13,491 bases of DNA from SIG672 sp045605765. Lineage in GTDB: Bacteria; Bacillota; Clostridia; Oscillospirales; CAG-272. The position numbers and the translations under genes are program-made. The stretch is taken from assembly GCA_045605765.1 (NCBI GenBank), contig JAZUQQ010000010.1:1-13491 (forward strand), in the 5' to 3' direction. Shown one piece after another: positions 13,281-13,491 of the stretch; within the stretch, counting starts at the first letter, position 1, and each line of letters begins with the position of its first letter. The notes beneath the pieces were generated by a model, which was not told where the DNA came from, searched no databases, and was given only the letters and a program-made list of their open reading frames with translations.

Positions 13281-13491
13281 AGGTCAAGGCTCAGAGGATA
13301 GACCGTAAAGCACGAAAATCAGTTACTGCGTTATTCGCCACTCTAATGGAAAACGCGTAGCCACCCTAATGGGGAGGCGTAAACCGTTAAGCACGAAAAT
13401 CAATTCCAAATGGTAAAACTTTCTTTGTTTGCAGTTTGTTCACAGAAATTTAATTTTTTTGCGTTGTGGACGAGCGCCCCCATTATAGTGG
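13281..13491. repeat. Right inverted terminal repeat
   Basis: This is the inverted partner of the left end. Positions 13281-13358 are an exact complement of 127-204. Positions about 13401-13481 pair with 1-80 with few differences, and 13359-13400 is the diverged central part. The repeat runs past the partner of base 1 by ten bases (ATTATAGTGG, 13482-13491), so the two ends as given are not equal. Those bases are either true terminal sequence missing on the left or an assembly artefact. I see no gene in 13249-13491. Confidence 0.92.
13361..13372 (-). repeat. ITR 12-mer CCATTAGGGTGG, right variant
   Basis: Minus-strand member of the CCATTAnnGTGG family in the diverged central part of the right ITR. 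It occupies the place of left copy 109-120. The motif is kept although the bases around it differ between the two ends, which suggests it matters. Confidence 0.55.

Overview
This window looks like a complete, or almost complete, linear genome of a very small podovirus-type phage that replicates by protein priming, distantly related to Bacillus phage phi29. The evidence is direct. The two ends are inverted copies of each other over about 205 bases. There is a protein-primed family B DNA polymerase, a gp16-type packaging ATPase, a phi29-like portal, a lower-collar-like protein and a tail-knob-like protein. Strong AGAGGTGA-type ribosome binding sites and consensus sigma-A promoters (TTGACA / TATAAT) point to a Bacillota host, probably a gut clostridium. 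The host call is inference. At about 13.5 kb the genome is much smaller than phi29 (about 19 kb), and all supported genes lie on the + strand, unlike phi29.

Layout. Positions 1-204 are the left inverted terminal repeat (ITR). A promoter at 245-273 starts the late block: M23 peptidase (295-906), UviB/BhlA-type holin (910-1110), portal (1100-2059), lower collar (2046-2813), a small beta-type protein (2817-3104), major capsid protein (3126-4286), a paralog of that small protein (4398-4751), a fibre (4757-5563), and a tail-knob-like protein in two adjacent reading frames (5585-6139 and 6141-7196). A terminator follows at 7248-7280. A second promoter (7324-7351), sharing a 20-base upstream block with the first at 19 of 20 positions, starts the replication and packaging block. 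That block holds a 59-aa ORF, a DUF7666-like protein with about 21 octapeptide repeats, a small SSB-like candidate, a terminator, an HTH regulator, a candidate terminal protein, DNA polymerase, packaging ATPase and a 37-aa one-pass membrane peptide. A hairpin terminator (13231-13267) precedes the right ITR (13281-13491).

How it works together (inference from phi29). The terminal protein primes DNA synthesis at both ITRs and the polymerase copies the genome by strand displacement. The ATPase packages the terminal-protein-bound DNA through the portal. The collar, knob and fibre form the short tail and receptor-binding parts. The peptidase and holin lyse the cell. I could not identify a scaffolding protein, a packaging RNA, or homologs of phi29 p4 or p6.

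Most worth checking: two paralogs flanking the capsid gene; the split tail knob; a base-composition break inside the fibre gene; the twin promoters; palindrome-like 12-mers inside the ITRs, one of them capping only the right end; and the recently expanded octapeptide array.
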